Below are positions 12,603 to 24,009 of a stretch of 64,000 bases of DNA, piece by piece. The stretch is from Bagarius yarrelli. Taxonomy: Eukaryota; Chordata; Actinopteri; Siluriformes; Sisoridae. Positions within the stretch are counted from its first letter, which is position 1. Every line of letters begins with the position of its first letter. A program made the translations under genes and the position numbers. The stretch covers positions 1 to 64,000 of the forward strand of contig VCAZ01000012.1 of NCBI GenBank assembly GCA_005784505.1, read 5' to 3'. The notes beneath the pieces are model-generated. The model was not told where the DNA came from. It made no database searches and saw nothing but the letters and a program-made list of their open reading frames with translations.

Positions 12603-12870
12603 GAATCCTGATTCTGACTCAACCCCTTTAAACTTATCACCTTTGGGATGAACTGGAACCTCGACTGAGCCCCAGACCTCCAAACCTCAACATTAGTGTC
12701 TGATCCTATTACAATTACTATAATTAAAACTATTGGAAATAAAAGAATAAATCCACACAGTCACATGACACATCTAGTGGTAAACCTGCACAGAAGTCCA
12801 GATGTGATTATGGGAGGAAAAATGAGAAGAACATCTGGAATAGGATATGAAAAGAAACACCAATAGGCAA
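12603..12870 (+). mobile_element. Unclassified dispersed repeat, copy 2 (5'-truncated)
   Basis: Same orientation as the copy at 7.9 kb and lacking its first 160 bases or so. It starts at the words TCCTGATTCTGACTC and ends at GGAATAGGATATGAAAA. Confidence 0.65.
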
Positions 12871-13680
12871 GAGTTTTAATACTTTTCTACCATATAAAGC
12901 TGCCTTCTGATTGGTTAACTGCTTTTTATAAAACCTTCTATGAAAAGTGCAAAATCAGTGAATTACTTATAATACGTGTGATGATGCATGAATACAAAAT
13001 ATGCAGAGGGCCAAACACAGAACCTTGTGGCACACCAGAAGGCAAAGGTGCAGAGTCTGACATGTATGATCCTACAGACACAGGCGCTCCTGTCCGACAG
13101 ATAGGAACAGAACCAATCCAAAGCTCAGCCAGAAATGCCCACTAGAGAATACAGTCTATTAATCAACGATCCGTAATCGACAGTGTCGAACGCCAGCAGC
13201 ACAGAACATTCACCAGTATTAGCAGTCGTTTGAGACCCTCAGAAGCGCAGATTTGGTTAAATGGTTTTCTCAAAGTCAGACTAAAATTCATCGAATATAT
13301 AATGAGCAGCGTTGGGAAGTAAATAGTTACATGTAACGGCATAGGATAATTTAATTACAAAATAAATGTAACAGTAAATCATTACAGTTACTTAGGAAAA
13401 AAATGTGTAATTTAATTACACTTACAGACAGGGTTTATAGCACTAATTTTAAAAAACCTGATTCTGATGCTTTTGATTGGTTCTTTGGTTTGAATTCGCT
13501 GATCACCACGTCTGCCAATCACATTCATTCACATTACAGCTGAAAGCTTTAGGCTACGACACCCTGTCTGAGAGTAAGATTAACACTGCCGAAATAAATG
13601 TTTGAAAATTATTTAGTTGTAAATATTAGTTGAAAACTTAACAGTAATTAAAATTATAAAGTATTTGAAAATTTACATGG

Positions 13681-13970
13681 GCAGCACGGTGGCTTAGTGT
13701 TTAGCAGGTCCTGGGTTCGATTCGGGGGCAGGGGTCTTTTCCTCTCACAGTCCATAAACAGGTATGTTAGATTGATTGGTGATTCTAAATTGCCCATAGG
13801 AGTGAGTGTGAGTGTCTGTGTGTCCCTGTGATGGACTGGTGACCTGTCCAGGGTGTCCCCCTCCTGTCTTTCACCCTTTCAGAGACGCTGGGATAGACTC
13901 CAGCAGATCCCTGTGACCCCGAATTAGGGAATAAGTGGATATAGAAGATGAATGAATGAATGAATGGAAA
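13681..13970 (+). mobile_element. Fish GGGCAGCACGGTGGC-type dispersed repeat
   Basis: It starts GGGCAGCACGGTGGCTTAGT, includes a B-box-like GGTTCGATTCGGG, then GATTCTAAATTGCCCATAGG, TGATGGACTGGTGACCTGTC, CAGGGTGTCCCCCTCCTG and a GAATGAATGAATG tail. An internal piece after the head is missing compared with the usual layout. Confidence 0.75.
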
Positions 13971-15082
13971 TTTACACTGCTTATTACATTTTAAATAATG
14001 TAGCCTATTAAATTACCACCGTAACCTTCCTAACACCGATTCTCCAAAACAGTCTTTACCTGCATCCCACCGGCCTTTTCTACTAATTTCTAATTTAGAA
14101 ACGAAAGTCCGTGTTTAAAAAGGCCTTTAGTTGCTGTTACATCAAGATTAATCTGTAAATAGCGGCTGAAGAACAGCGTGTTTAAAACTCCTCAGAGATA
14201 CATTAATAATTCACACCGATAGATGTGATGGATTTCATAAACAAAGCTTATTCGTTAGGCTTTGGGAAGGTTCCATCATACACACTAAATTAATGATGTC
14301 GTTCAGAGAAATCGGGGCAAAAGAGTCCAAAATTCAGAGTCTTGGTTGGGTAACTATAAGGTTTTTTTTTAATAATGCAATTCTTGCCCTAACAGCCAGA
14401 ACCGTTCCTGAAATGAGACTAAAACGAGTTCAGACATCATTAGAAAAACACCGGGACGAGAGATAAAGCAGGAGAAACAGGGTTGTTAATAGTCTCAAAC
14501 TGCTTTAAAATTCCTTTTGCAGGCAGATATCGGGTTCCTTGTGGCATCATTGATCATCTCATTAAGATCTGACAGAAGCTTTTTAAGATGCAGGCCGCGG
14601 ACTTGGAGCTGAGTCACCTTTCATAGACGCCCAGTTCTGCGACAAACATGCCTAAAGCTGCGAATGACATCATTTCTCCACAGAGACATGTTAACAGCGG
14701 GGATTTGGCGAGTTTTTAGAGGATCCACTCGATTCAGCAGCAAAAGTGCAACAGTCATTAAATGACTATAGAATAAAAACCTGAGCTTAAGTCAAAAGCG
14801 GGTGAGAAGTTCTCCACAGCGACCTGGTTAATTATGGGATTGTGAAGAGCTTGACAGGTCAAGGATCCTCGTTAGTGTCGATATTAAACAAAATGCACTT
14901 GTGATCACTAACAAATATATCTTCAATGTAAATAGTGCCGATGTTAAAACCATGAGAGAAAAACAGATGATCAGTTGTTATCCATTGGACCAGAGACATA
15001 CTGCAAAAAATAAAAGATACTGTGTTATGCAAGCAACATCATCCACATAAATATTACAATTGCTTACAATAATCACTTTCTC

Positions 15083-15240
15083 CAGGTGTTGGACTGCTAA
15101 TTGGAAGATCGCGGTTTGATTCTTAGCACCACCAATTTGCCACTGTTGGGCCCACTGAGTCCCTCAATCCCTAATTGCTAAGTTGTATAAAAAGTCGCTC
15201 TGGATAGGAACGTCTGCTAAATGCTAGAAATAAAAATGTA
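15083..15240 (+). mobile_element. tRNA-derived SINE
   Basis: Starts inside the head (GGTGTTGGACTGCTAATTGG), keeps the B box (CGGTTTGATTCTTAGCACCA) and the tail GTCGCTCTGGATAGGAACGT. Confidence 0.85.
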
Positions 15241-15630
15241 AAAGTAAATAACAGACGACAGAAAGTCAATAAATTCGCTTAGAGGAGAGGCGGCTGACGC
15301 AGACGGACTGTAACTACAATACAATGAAATGAGTGTAAATGATTATAAATCGATATAAAAGATTATGGACCAGCGTCTATAGACTGACAAATAAAATGCC
15401 TTTTAAAAACTTTAGCAATCCCTCCTTTACGCCCCAGGAGTCTCACTGAGAAAAGTCCAGTCCAGCGGACAGAGCGCGGTTACATGACAGTAATCTATAC
15501 TCGGTGGCCATGTCTCTGTCCGCAACATAAACTACAAGTAAATAATTCACTAAAGTTAAGTGGTACTGAAACAATACCAGAAGCAGAGATACACCACGAC
15601 CCCTAGTTACCCTTCTCAGAGGGGTTTACA

Positions 15631-15772
15631 TTTGCTTTTATAGCATTTTGCAGACGTCCCTTATTCAGAGCCACTCAGGGGCCCAGCAGTGGCAACTGGG
15701 AATCAAACCCCGGTCTTCTAATTAGCAGTCCAACATCTAAGCGCATTTTCCAACTTCCTGGACGCTTTTTCA
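15631..15772 (-). mobile_element. tRNA-derived SINE, internally deleted
   Basis: Reverse copy running from the tail (GCATTTTGCAGACGTCCC) to the head (AGCAGTCCAACATCTAAG), with part of the centre missing. Confidence 0.8.
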
Positions 15773-15875
15773 GTTCTTCCTGCTGCTCTGCTGCTTCTCA
15801 GGTAGGACCAGTATGAATAGGCAAACTGTGACTGTGAGCTGCTGCTGTTATGGCGTTCAGGGTTTCCTTTATTGG

Positions 15876-16072
15876 ACATTTACATTTACAGCATTTGGCA
15901 GACATCCTAATCCAGAGCGACTGACATTTTTCTATTTTATACAACTGAGCAATTAGGGGTTAGGGGCCTTGCTCAGGGGGCCACAGTGGTGGCTTGGTGG
16001 AGCTGGGAATCGAACCCACAATCTTCGGGTTGGTAGTCCAACATCTTAACCATGAGCCACCACTTCCCCACA
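15876..16072 (-). mobile_element. tRNA-derived SINE, near full length
   Basis: Reverse copy from ACATTTACAGCATTTGGCAG to TTAACCATGAGCCACCACTT; tail, body, B box (GGGAATCGAACCCACAA) and A box are all present. It is one of the best copies in the window. Confidence 0.88.
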
Positions 16073-16109
16073 TTTGAAGTTTTTGTCAGGAAGAAAAATA
16101 ATTCTGGCA

Positions 16110-16230
16110 ATCGACAGATGTTCTTATTCAGAGTGACCTACATTAAGCTGTCTAAGCAGGAAGGAAGAAAGTTAAGGGTCTTGTTTACGGGCCCCGCAGT
16201 GGTTGCTTGCTGGTGCTAGAAATCACACAC
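16110..16230 (-). mobile_element. tRNA-derived SINE fragment
   Basis: Reverse, worn copy (ATTCAGAGTGACCTACATTA, GGGCCCCGCAGTGGTTGC) that ends at the B box (GCTAGAAATCACAC), adjoining the next dispersed repeat. Confidence 0.65.
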
Positions 16231-16235
16231 TCCAT

Positions 16236-16500
16236 TGTCACCCAGATGGAGATGGGTTCCAACATGAGTCTGGTTCCATGGGTTCCAACATGAGTCTGGT
16301 TCCATGGTTTCCAGCATGGGTCTGGTTCCATGGGTTCCAACATGAGTCTGGTTCCATGGGTTCCAGCATGGGTCTGGTTCCATGGGTTCCAGCATGAGTC
16401 TCTGATGCTCTAAATTTGTCATTTTTAATGGGAATGTTTGTATGTGTTAAGCAGCTTTGAATTAACGTCTATTGCTAAAAGCGCTAGTGAATTTTAGGGC
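16236..16500 (+). mobile_element. Second copy of the AATTGAATTG-type dispersed repeat, disrupted
   Basis: It starts with CCCAGATGGAGATGGGTTCC and ends with TAAGCAGCTTTGAATTAACG and AAAAGCGCTAGTGAATTTTA, the same outline as 10027-10228, but the middle has been replaced by a 26-bp minisatellite grown from its own sequence. Confidence 0.65.
16256..16404 (+). repeat. 26-bp minisatellite inside a dispersed repeat
   Basis: Six units of 26 bases (GGGTTCCAACATGAGTCTGG plus TTCCAT) with A/G variants. The unit derives from the GGGTTCC...GAGTCTGGTTCC phrase of the dispersed repeat seen more intact at 10027-10228. Confidence 0.9.
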
Positions 16501-17728
16501 ATGGTTAATGGTCTCAGGTCTGAATAAACTCGTTAAATGTTTTAATGAATTTTTTGACGGCTTGCACACAGTTATTTCTACGCTAAGATGCAAAATAGCC
16601 TCTGTTTTATTTATTTCTAACGGCACTTTTATTAAATACAATCAAACTTTTCTTTTAGTTTCTATCAAACTGCTTTATCGCCAGATTCCCATCTGGATGC
16701 CGCCAAATGAACCTGACAGAAACACACACTGCGGTATCGGAGATATTTTACGCTCTGATAAACACGCTGATTTATATGCGGCACGCGACGTGGGGTGTGA
16801 ACACAAGCCAAAACTGTTTAAAAAAAAAGCGGGGAGCAGAAAGCTAGGACTTGAAGCGCTGCTTGGGACTGAATGTGTAAGATAAGAAGAGGTGATGGGG
16901 GCAAAACAGATAGCAAAACAAGATAGCTACCCAGCTCGCTCAGGAGCGGAATACTAGCATGTCAGGCTACAGATAAGCCAGAGGAGACAATGTGGTCTGG
17001 GAAGACCTTGAGAGAGAAAGTTTGGAAGAGTGCATTGTGCAGTAAGTGTTTCGAAGTGACTGGAAAAGAAAAGAGAGAAAAAGAAAGGATAACCGATGTA
17101 CAGTGACCTCTACAGGAGATACAGAGACAGAGAAAGGAAGAACAGTCATCAGGTCAAGTCTAGACACAGCTTTGAAGGCCACGCCCACAAACTGTTGGAC
17201 GAATATCTGATTGGGTGGATTCTACTGGACTTCTAGGAAATTTTATCTGTTTTAACAAAATGAAGCTACGCGGTCACACAGCTCGCTATTAAACTCTTAA
17301 TCTTCACTTTTTTAATCCACTTCTAATCCTGACTACTTCTACATCCGCCATGTTGACATTACATGACGTCACAGCAGTGTGAATATAAAGTGTGATGATG
17401 TTTAAGGTTGGATGATGATAAACGAGTGAAATTTAATTAGAATAAACAATGATTTTATCCTGTAGTATTAAAGTTACTTTACGCTATTACAGTCGCCGCA
17501 TCGCCGCTTTCTTTCCGACATTTTGGAATATGACCAGTAGAAATGCGTCAGTTAATTAATTTCTCTTATAGTGTCACGGTTAATTATTCCTTATTAAGGC
17601 TTCAGAACATCATGTTTCTGTTGCAGGGAACAAAACTGAACACAAATGTACACACACACACACACAAACAAACACACACACACACACACACACAAACAAA
17701 CACACACACACCATAGTGATGTCAACAT

Positions 17729-17814
17729 ACATTTACGGCATTCGACAGACGTCCTTATCCAGAGCGACTTACATTCTCTTCTTATACAACTTAGCAATTG
17801 GGGGTTAAGGGACT
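17729..17814 (-). mobile_element. tRNA-derived SINE tail fragment
   Basis: Reverse tail half only (ACATTTACGGCATTCGACAG, ATCCAGAGCGACTTACATTC, GCAATTGGGGGTTAAGGG), flanked by a CA tract and the CTGT-rich block. Confidence 0.8.
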
Positions 17815-17819
17815 CAGGG

Positions 17820-18320
17820 TATCCTTTTGTCTGTCTGCCTGTCTCACCATCTGTCTCTGTCTGTCTGTATTACACTCTGTCTGTCTGCATCAAACTCTGT
17901 TTGTCTGCATCACACTCTGTTTGTCTGTCTGTCTGTCTGTCTGCCTCACCCTCAGTGTGTCTGTCTGTCTGCCTTACCCTCTGTCTGTCTGTCTGCATCA
18001 CACTCTGTTTGTCTGCATCACAATCTGTTTGTCTGTCTGTCTGTCTTACCCTCTGTCTGTCTGTCTCAACCTCTGTCTGTCTTTCTTAATCTCTGTCTGT
18101 CTGTCTAACCCTCTGTCTGTGTCTTTCTTCCTTTCTTTTTCTATTCCACTATCTTTCTTTCTGTCTTCATCTTTCATTCTGTCTCTACTTGTGTCTCTGT
18201 GCCTCCCTGTCTGTCTGTCTGTCTGTCACTCTATATTTCTGCCTGTCTATCTCTCCCTTTCTATCACTAATTGTCTCTGCTGTCAATCTCTCTCTCTTTC
18301 TGTCTGTCTTACACCCACAC
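17820..18320. repeat. CTGTCTGTCTGC low-complexity block
   Basis: Tetranucleotide CTGT repeats mixed with GCATCACACTCTGTTTGTCT words. Long plus-strand frames (315, 147 and 93 residues, SVCLSV) are by-products. Confidence 0.92.
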
Positions 18321-18369
18321 CTTTAAAACACGACACACAACTACATTCAGACATGTGGCCCAAATTAAA

Positions 18370-18371
18370 CA

Positions 18372-18410
<39 letters not shown>

Positions 18411-18499
18411 ATACACACATACAAGAGGGTTCAATGTGTCGCCTGGGTTTCAATGATTCCCTCATTTATTGCATCAGCCTGGTGAAGATACACACTCAG

Positions 18500-18530
<31 letters not shown>
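18370..18530. repeat. Two CA microsatellites
   Basis: CA runs at 18370-18405 and 18502-18530, separated by unique sequence. Confidence 0.95.
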
Positions 18531-18533
<3 letters not shown>

Positions 18534-18861
18534 CCCAGTTTTCACTGAGGGGGTCTGAGTGTGTTAATGAGAAGTGTGTGTGTGTGTTGTGTGTGTGTGT
18601 GATAAAGGTTTGGAGGATTAACAGCACTGAACTCAAACTCAGACACGTAAATGAAACACAAATAAAAACAACAACAGAAAAAAAGCAGATTAAAGAACTG
18701 ACGTGTTCACATCCATCAATCATTTCATCTCCATTGATCACATGACTTCCACCTGATTTACACACACTCAGTTTATCCAATCAGATGCATTTGCGCTGAT
18801 GTACATTAGCATTGTTATCGTTAGTGGGTTTTTATCATCATCGTTTCCTGTAGTATCGAGG

Positions 18862-18992
18862 AGGTGGAGGCTCGGTGGTTACGTTGTTGCACTGATAACC
18901 AGAAGATTGTGGGTTCGAATCCCAACACCACCAGCGTAAGTACTAGAAAAGAACATCTGCCACACGCCGTCAGTGTAAATGCACTGTTACTC
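18862..18992 (+). mobile_element. tRNA-derived SINE, internally deleted
   Basis: Good head and B box (GTGGGTTCGAATCCCAACAC) joined almost directly to a worn tail (AACATCTGCCACACGCCGTC); the GGGCCCC body is missing. Confidence 0.75.
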
Positions 18993-19132
18993 TTAGCATC
19001 ATTCATGCTAACAGTAATTTTAATCATTGCTATTAACACTGTTTACTTTAGCATTGTTGCTAATGATGCTTTGTGTTAGCATCAATAATGTAGTTCAATA
19101 AATCCGATATTACTAAATCATAAATATCAGTG

Positions 19133-19810
19133 TCAGTGGTGGGCCGTCAGGGTCAGTAAACACTAAACACTATCAGAATCACTGACTGACATTTACACCC
19201 TAAACTCTAATATTAGTTCCATTAAATGGTATTAATTTATTCCAGCAGTTTATTCTCTTCATTTCGTAGCGTTTCTCTCGCTGCACTGCTTCCAGTACGG
19301 GGATGTGGATGTTGGATTTATTGTCCAATCAGATTTTAGTTTCTATGGGCTGCCATGTTAATCTAATCTGCCTTCAGAATCAGTAGCGCTGCCCGTGGAA
19401 CTGACACTATATTAGCAGGGGCAGATTGATCATTGGTTAATATTATTAAACACTGTTTCTGTAACCAATCAGATTTTTAAACCCGCCTCCTGAGGCCTGC
19501 CAGCTGGTGCATGATGACATCAGCATTTTTCCCTCCTCTGATTGGTTGATCAGAGTAAATTCTTACTGTCTAGCACAGACTAGCAAAACTCGTCTGTACA
19601 GTTGAATTATAACTTTTACCCCCACAATGGCTGACGGAGGAGAAATTAATTCATTCTCGGACAAACTTAAAAATACATTTTTAAGGCAGATTTTTCCGGT
19701 AAAGTTGTAGATGATGATGAGAGTTCTGTATCCTGAAGATAACTAACTTGTCTCAGTGCGGGAAAGAGTTTATTCCCCACTTCCAGACCAGCGCCGCCGA
19801 CCGGTAACAC
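19133..19810 (+). mobile_element. Possible DNA-transposon end (uncertain)
   Basis: The segment starts CAGTGGTGGGCCGTCAGGG, a phrase I associate with ends of fish hAT-like elements, has two CCAATCAGATTT boxes, and has a short frame at 19628 (MADGGEINSFSDKLKNTF) that stops after 27 residues. No transposase domain or second terminus was found. Confidence 0.3.
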
Positions 19811-20457
19811 TGACTTACAGCCTTTAAATGTCTGATAGATTTTATTGATATCTGTAATGTTTTTGTGATGTTATATTAATATTAAGATAAATATTGATTC
19901 TGAACTGCTCCAGATGTTGTAGGTGGTACAGTTGTGGTTGTAGTGTAGAGGTTTGGAGTTGTGTGTTAACGGGTTTCTTGTCTCCCTGTCTGTAATTCCA
20001 CGCCGTGTTATTATTTTCAGTCATTACTGATTATTAGGACGCCTCATAAAACATTATTAAACCTGTGTCACTATAGAGAACTTTTTTTACTTATACATCA
20101 CATTTTGTATTGACATTTTAGTTAAACAACTTTTAAACCATTTGTGTTAAAAAAAAATTTAAATAATAAACAAGATTTTACAGAATAATAATTTATAAGG
20201 GTGCCAATATTTTTGAGAAAAAAAAGCCTTTTGTGGAGAAAAAAACATAAAAACAACACTGGTTACTGTATGTTTTAAATATCGCACAGAGTTTCATGCA
20301 TTGTGTGTAAAAATTTATTTAGAAATTAATTTTATTTATTCGGGTATTTTTAAGGTGCCATTACTTTTGCATACAAGGGGAAACATTTGGCCTACGTTTA
20401 ATGAGTGATTAAAAATAAATAACAATGTATATAAGAACCACTGTGCATATATATACA

Positions 20458-20485
20458 CACACATACAGGTACACACACACACACA

Positions 20486-20516
<31 letters not shown>

Positions 20517-20764
20517 CACCCACGATGTAAAGGCAGCTTTTAGCAGGAACTTTAATCAGCATCCAGGCTGATGAAAGCTGCCCTCAGCTCTACTCTCTCT
20601 TTTACACTCTTACACACACACACATACATACACACACACATACACACACACACACACCTTGCGGATGCAATCAGTCAGAATGCCTTTTGTGTTGATCTCC
20701 ATCTGTGTTTTGTGCAATTCTAAGCGTTTAAACACACATTAATAAAAACACCTTATTTTTGATT

Positions 20765-20811
<47 letters not shown>

Positions 20812-20815
20812 TTGA
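20458..20815. repeat. Cluster of CA microsatellites
   Basis: Interrupted CA runs at 20458-20522, 20613-20658 and 20766-20811 within an OCA2 intron. Confidence 0.95.
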
Positions 20816-21012
20816 AGTGAGAATGAGGTCATATCTCGGGGTTATAAACAGTGCGTGCTGTCACCGCTACAGTCCCCAAAGTCACACGGGTAAAATCATC
20901 TCCACATTAAACAATAAATCAGAATATATATATATATACACACATATATTATGTTGCCATCTTGTGGACGTTTTGAGAAGTAAACAACCTCGAATGGGGG
21001 GGGCAGAGATGG

Positions 21013-21017
21013 CGAGA

Positions 21018-21074
<57 letters not shown>
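21013..21074. repeat. GA microsatellite
   Basis: A GA run of about 60 bases, some 200 bases from OCA2 coding exon 13. Confidence 0.97.
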
Positions 21075-21075
<1 letters not shown>

Positions 21076-21279
21076 AAGAGTAAGAGAGGGAGAGCAAGAG
21101 AGAGACAGGTAGACAGACAGATGGACAGAGATATGAATCCAGACTCAGTGCTGCCGCCACCACGTTTCACCCTGTTCATTAAAAATAAAAAGACTTTTTC
21201 TGGAATAACTCTTCCGGTTTGGTGAGAGGTGAGATGGGATCAGAGGAGGTTCTTCCAGACGGAGGAACGGGAAACATAC

Positions 21280-21418
21280 CTTCTTGCGCAGGTCCTGGTT
21301 GGAGACGATGATGACGTTGGGAGGATCACCGACTGCCGTTGCAGCGCCACCAATGTTGGTAAAGACAACCTCAGCAATCAGGACGTGTCTGGGGTCCAAA
21401 TTCAGAACCTCACATAAC
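21280..21418 (-). CDS. oca2: OCA2 coding exon 13 (GDPPN core motif)
   Basis: It encodes LCEVLNLDPRHVLIAEVVFT and NIGGAATAVGDPPNVIIVSN, ending QDLRKK. NIGG.AT..GDPPN is the most conserved block of the family and is thought to lie in the substrate path. The frame opens with one base completing arginine and closes at phase 0. The acceptor is gttcttcag|GTT and the donor AAG|GTATGT. Confidence 0.97.
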
Positions 21419-21559
21419 CTGAAGAACACACACACACAAACACACACAAACATACACACACATTTAATCTATATATAAATGCAGCTGACAGACAACAGCA
21501 AATAATAAATAATATTTTTTTTTTAAGTCATTTTTGTTGATATGTAGAGAGAACAAGGG

Positions 21560-22010
21560 ACAGACACACACATGGAGAAAAGAAAGAAAGAAACATACAG
21601 GCAAATTAAAAGAAAGACAGACAGATAGACAGGCAGTCAGAAAGACAGTAAGAGACAGACAAGGAGAGAGAAAGACAGATGCAGAAACACATTAGTGACA
21701 GCAAGACAGACAGAGAAAAAGAGAGAGGAAAGGAGACAAACACAGAGAAAGACAGAGAGACAAAGTGAATAAGGACAGTGGATAAAGACAAAGGATGATT
21801 GAGGAGGATGAAGGAGGAGGTTAAGGGAGAAGGATGAAGAAAAAGGTGGAGTGAGAGAAAAGGCTGAAGGAGAAGGTTGAGGGAGAAGGATGAAGGAGGT
21901 TAAGGGAAAAGGATGAAGAAAAAGGTGGAGAGAAAAGGCTGAAGGAGAAGGTTGAGGGAGGAGGATGAAGGAGGTTGAGGGAGAAGGATGAAGGACGAAG
22001 TTGAGGAGCA
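21560..22010. repeat. Polypurine block with GGAGAAGGATGAAGGAGG words
   Basis: Purine-only tract on the plus strand, first GACA/AGAC-based and then a minisatellite of GGTTGAGGGAGAAGGATGAA words at about 25-30-base spacing. Confidence 0.85.
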
Positions 22011-22185
22011 TTTATCTCATTTGTCATTTCTAAAAAATTTTTATATTTAAACTACATTAATATTGTTGAAAAATAAGGGCCGTTTTACAGTTTTGGTAAA
22101 TACTCAAAAAATCTTATTCGATTATTATTTTAATCCAGATAAACTTCATAAATGTTTCTTTAAAAATGTCATCATGAAACTATGA

Positions 22186-22330
22186 TTTTTATTTATTTAT
22201 TTATTTATCTAGTATATTTGATATTTGCTGAGACAATTTTTTTAAATGATGATGATGGTTATTATATTATTATATTATATATATTATATATATATTTATA
22301 TTATATTATATTATATTATTATGTTATGTA
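22186..22330. repeat. AT-rich TTTA/TATTA simple repeat
   Basis: TTTA repeats followed by TATATTAT repeats, 40 bases from OCA2 coding exon 12. Confidence 0.9.
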
Positions 22331-22371
22331 CATTATGTATATTATGTTTGTTGTTGCTGTGAGTTCTGTAC

Positions 22372-22496
22372 CTGATGGTGACGGGGGTGAAGAGCATCAT
22401 GGTGGTGACGTTGTCTAGGAAGGCAGACAGAACGGCGGCAATGAGACACAGGATGATGATCATCGGCCAAACACGTCCTCTGGACAGCTGATACGC
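22372..22496 (-). CDS. oca2: OCA2 coding exon 12
   Basis: It encodes AYQLSRGRVWPMIIILCLIA and AVLSAFLDNVTTMMLFTPVT plus I and two bases of arginine. FLDNVTTM is a conserved re-entrant/helix motif of the ArsB/NhaD-like transporters and is shared with human OCA2. The acceptor is cccgtgtag|GCG and the donor CAG|GTACAG. Confidence 0.96.
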
Positions 22497-22507
22497 CTAC
22501 ACGGGAA

Positions 22508-22560
22508 ATACACACCAATGGACATCAATACACACCAATGGACATCAATACACACCAATT
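22508..22560 (+). repeat. 20-bp tandem repeat (CACACCAATGGACATCAATA)
   Basis: Two full copies and a partial third, a dozen bases from the acceptor of OCA2 coding exon 12. Confidence 0.9.
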
Positions 22561-22846
22561 TACACCTTAAAGAGCGTTATAACATGACATAACAGTGATC
22601 TACCACGTTAATAACATGATTATAATCCGCCATCCCAAATCTAGGAACTCTATACAATGCTGTATACAAAACTGTGGCGATTTCTCATTAATAATAATAA
22701 TATTATTGTTTATGTAATAGTTTATAACAGTTTAAGAGAACACACTGCACTTACGACCTACAGTAGACAGTACGTACTAAACAAGTCTTAAAAACTAATC
22801 ATGATCTTAATAATCATAAAAGTAAATTAGCAAATTTAGTGAAGAC

Positions 22847-22980
22847 AGGAAGTGGAATTTAGTGTTTAAGGTGTTGAACTGCTGCTAAGAAGAGTGTGGG
22901 TTCAATTCCCAGCACCACCAAGGTGACACTGCTGGGCCCCTAAGCGAGGCCCTTCACCCTCAACTGCTCAGTGTAAAAAA
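22847..22980 (+). mobile_element. tRNA-derived SINE, left arm of an inverted pair
   Basis: Head, B box (GTGGGTTCAATTCCCAGCAC) and body up to CTCAACTGCTCAGTGTAAAA. An oppositely oriented fragment follows within 20 bases. Confidence 0.8.
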
Positions 22981-22999
22981 ACTGACCGTATTTGGCCAG

Positions 23000-23066
23000 T
23001 TTAGGGTTAAGGGCCTCGCTCAGGGGCCCGGCAGCGACAGCTTGGTGGTGCTGGGGATTAGATTCT
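23000..23066 (-). mobile_element. tRNA-derived SINE fragment, right arm of an inverted pair
   Basis: Reverse body and B-box end (GGGTTAAGGGCCTCGCTCAG, GGTGGTGCTGGGGATTAGAT). Confidence 0.75.
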
Positions 23067-23403
23067 TTAACCAATCAGCTCCCAGTTTCTCATTCCGAAG
23101 AGCAGAAAAGCAAATAGAAAAATACTCTAGACATCAGAGGTGTTAGCTTATTCTAGAGATTCTTCATTCCTGGTTTATTTCTTTGAAGCACTGAACACAC
23201 ACGGGACGGGTTTCCTGTATGGTAATCGAATATTTCATGGTCGTCGTCCTGCAGCCAGAGAGACAGACAGTGGCATGCCGTCACCATGGAAACCCTTCAT
23301 ATCTGTCTGTCTGTTCGCGTCACCCTAATCACTGCACATCACGGTGCCGTGCTGACCCACCTGTGATGTCACATCTCTCAAATTTAATTTTGATCAGTGT
23401 GGT

Positions 23404-23404
<1 letters not shown>

Positions 23405-23436
<32 letters not shown>
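23405..23436. repeat. CA microsatellite
   Basis: An uninterrupted CA run of about 31 bases. Confidence 0.97.
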
Positions 23437-23437
<1 letters not shown>

Positions 23438-23818
23438 TTCCGTGTCCAGGACATGTAAGACACCCAGCAGGATTCCGTCACCCAATCAGTTCTGATATAT
23501 TTCATTTTTCACTGAAAGTAGAAGTTGTTGGCGTGTGGTAATCGGTACTGAAACGTCGCCTCTTCACAGGTTGTGAAATCATTTCCGGCGCAGCCTCCGA
23601 GACGCGACTGATGTGTTTCTGAGTCTTTCATCACATCTATTCTTCTTTTCTCTTTTCCCCTCATTTCCACGCGTCTGCCTACTCCAGAGCCGAGTGTGTT
23701 CTCTATCCTCAAACTCATCCGAATGATAAAGACGCCTGCAGCACAGGGAATTCTGGGAAACTTTAAAGTCTGAACAAAAACAAGGCTCCTGATTTCAATC
23801 ATTTATATCATCACATCA

Positions 23819-23905
23819 GCGGCGGCTTCCACACCAGACCCAAAGAACGGCTTCCACACCAGACCCAAAGAACGGCTTCCACACCAGACCCAAAGAACGG
23901 CTTCC
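23819..23905 (+). repeat. 25-bp triplicate (CGGCTTCCACACCAGACCCA+AAGAA)
   Basis: Three perfect head-to-tail copies of a 25-base unit plus a partial fourth, next to CT and AT microsatellites. Confidence 0.95.
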
Positions 23906-23926
23906 ACAGTGCACTCAATTATTTCT

Positions 23927-23948
23927 CTCTCTCTCTCTCTCTCATCTC

Positions 23949-23994
<46 letters not shown>
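23927..23994. repeat. CT then AT microsatellite
   Basis: CT runs broken by ATCTC, followed by an AT run of about 32 bases. Confidence 0.96.
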
Positions 23995-23998
<4 letters not shown>

Positions 23999-24009
23999 CA
24001 TTTTTTTAT

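Larger units (their letters stand above)
12402..21279 (-). other. oca2: OCA2 intron between coding exons 13 and 14
   Basis: An 8.9-kb intron and a dense repeat harbour: a second copy of the unknown dispersed repeat (12603-12870), a tRNA-headed dispersed repeat (13681-13970), five SINE copies (15.1-17.8 kb), a 26-bp minisatellite (16256-16404), a CTGT-rich block (17820-18320), CA repeats, a truncated SINE at 18.9 kb and a possible DNA-transposon end (19133-19810). The stretch 13971-15080 shows nothing I can name. Confidence 0.85.
21419..22371 (-). other. oca2: OCA2 intron between coding exons 12 and 13
   Basis: A 953-base intron of low-complexity sequence: a polypurine block with GACA and GGAGAAGGATGA-type repeats (21560-22010), then AT-rich TTTA/TATTA repeats (22186-22330). 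No other feature was seen. Confidence 0.85.

Noticed and set aside
3830..16072. tRNA genes suggested by A-box and B-box matches
   Set aside because: The boxes belong to SINE copies: the flanking body (GGGCCCCTGAGCAAGGCCC) and tail are SINE sequence and no tRNA cloverleaf was evident.
16472..16885. 137-residue plus-strand frame
   Set aside because: It starts in the tail of a dispersed repeat, is antisense in an OCA2 intron, and the peptide has no recognisable motif.
17646..18745. Open frames of up to 315 residues rich in SVCLSV
   Set aside because: Translation of CTGT and CA simple repeats; no conserved domain and no splice logic.
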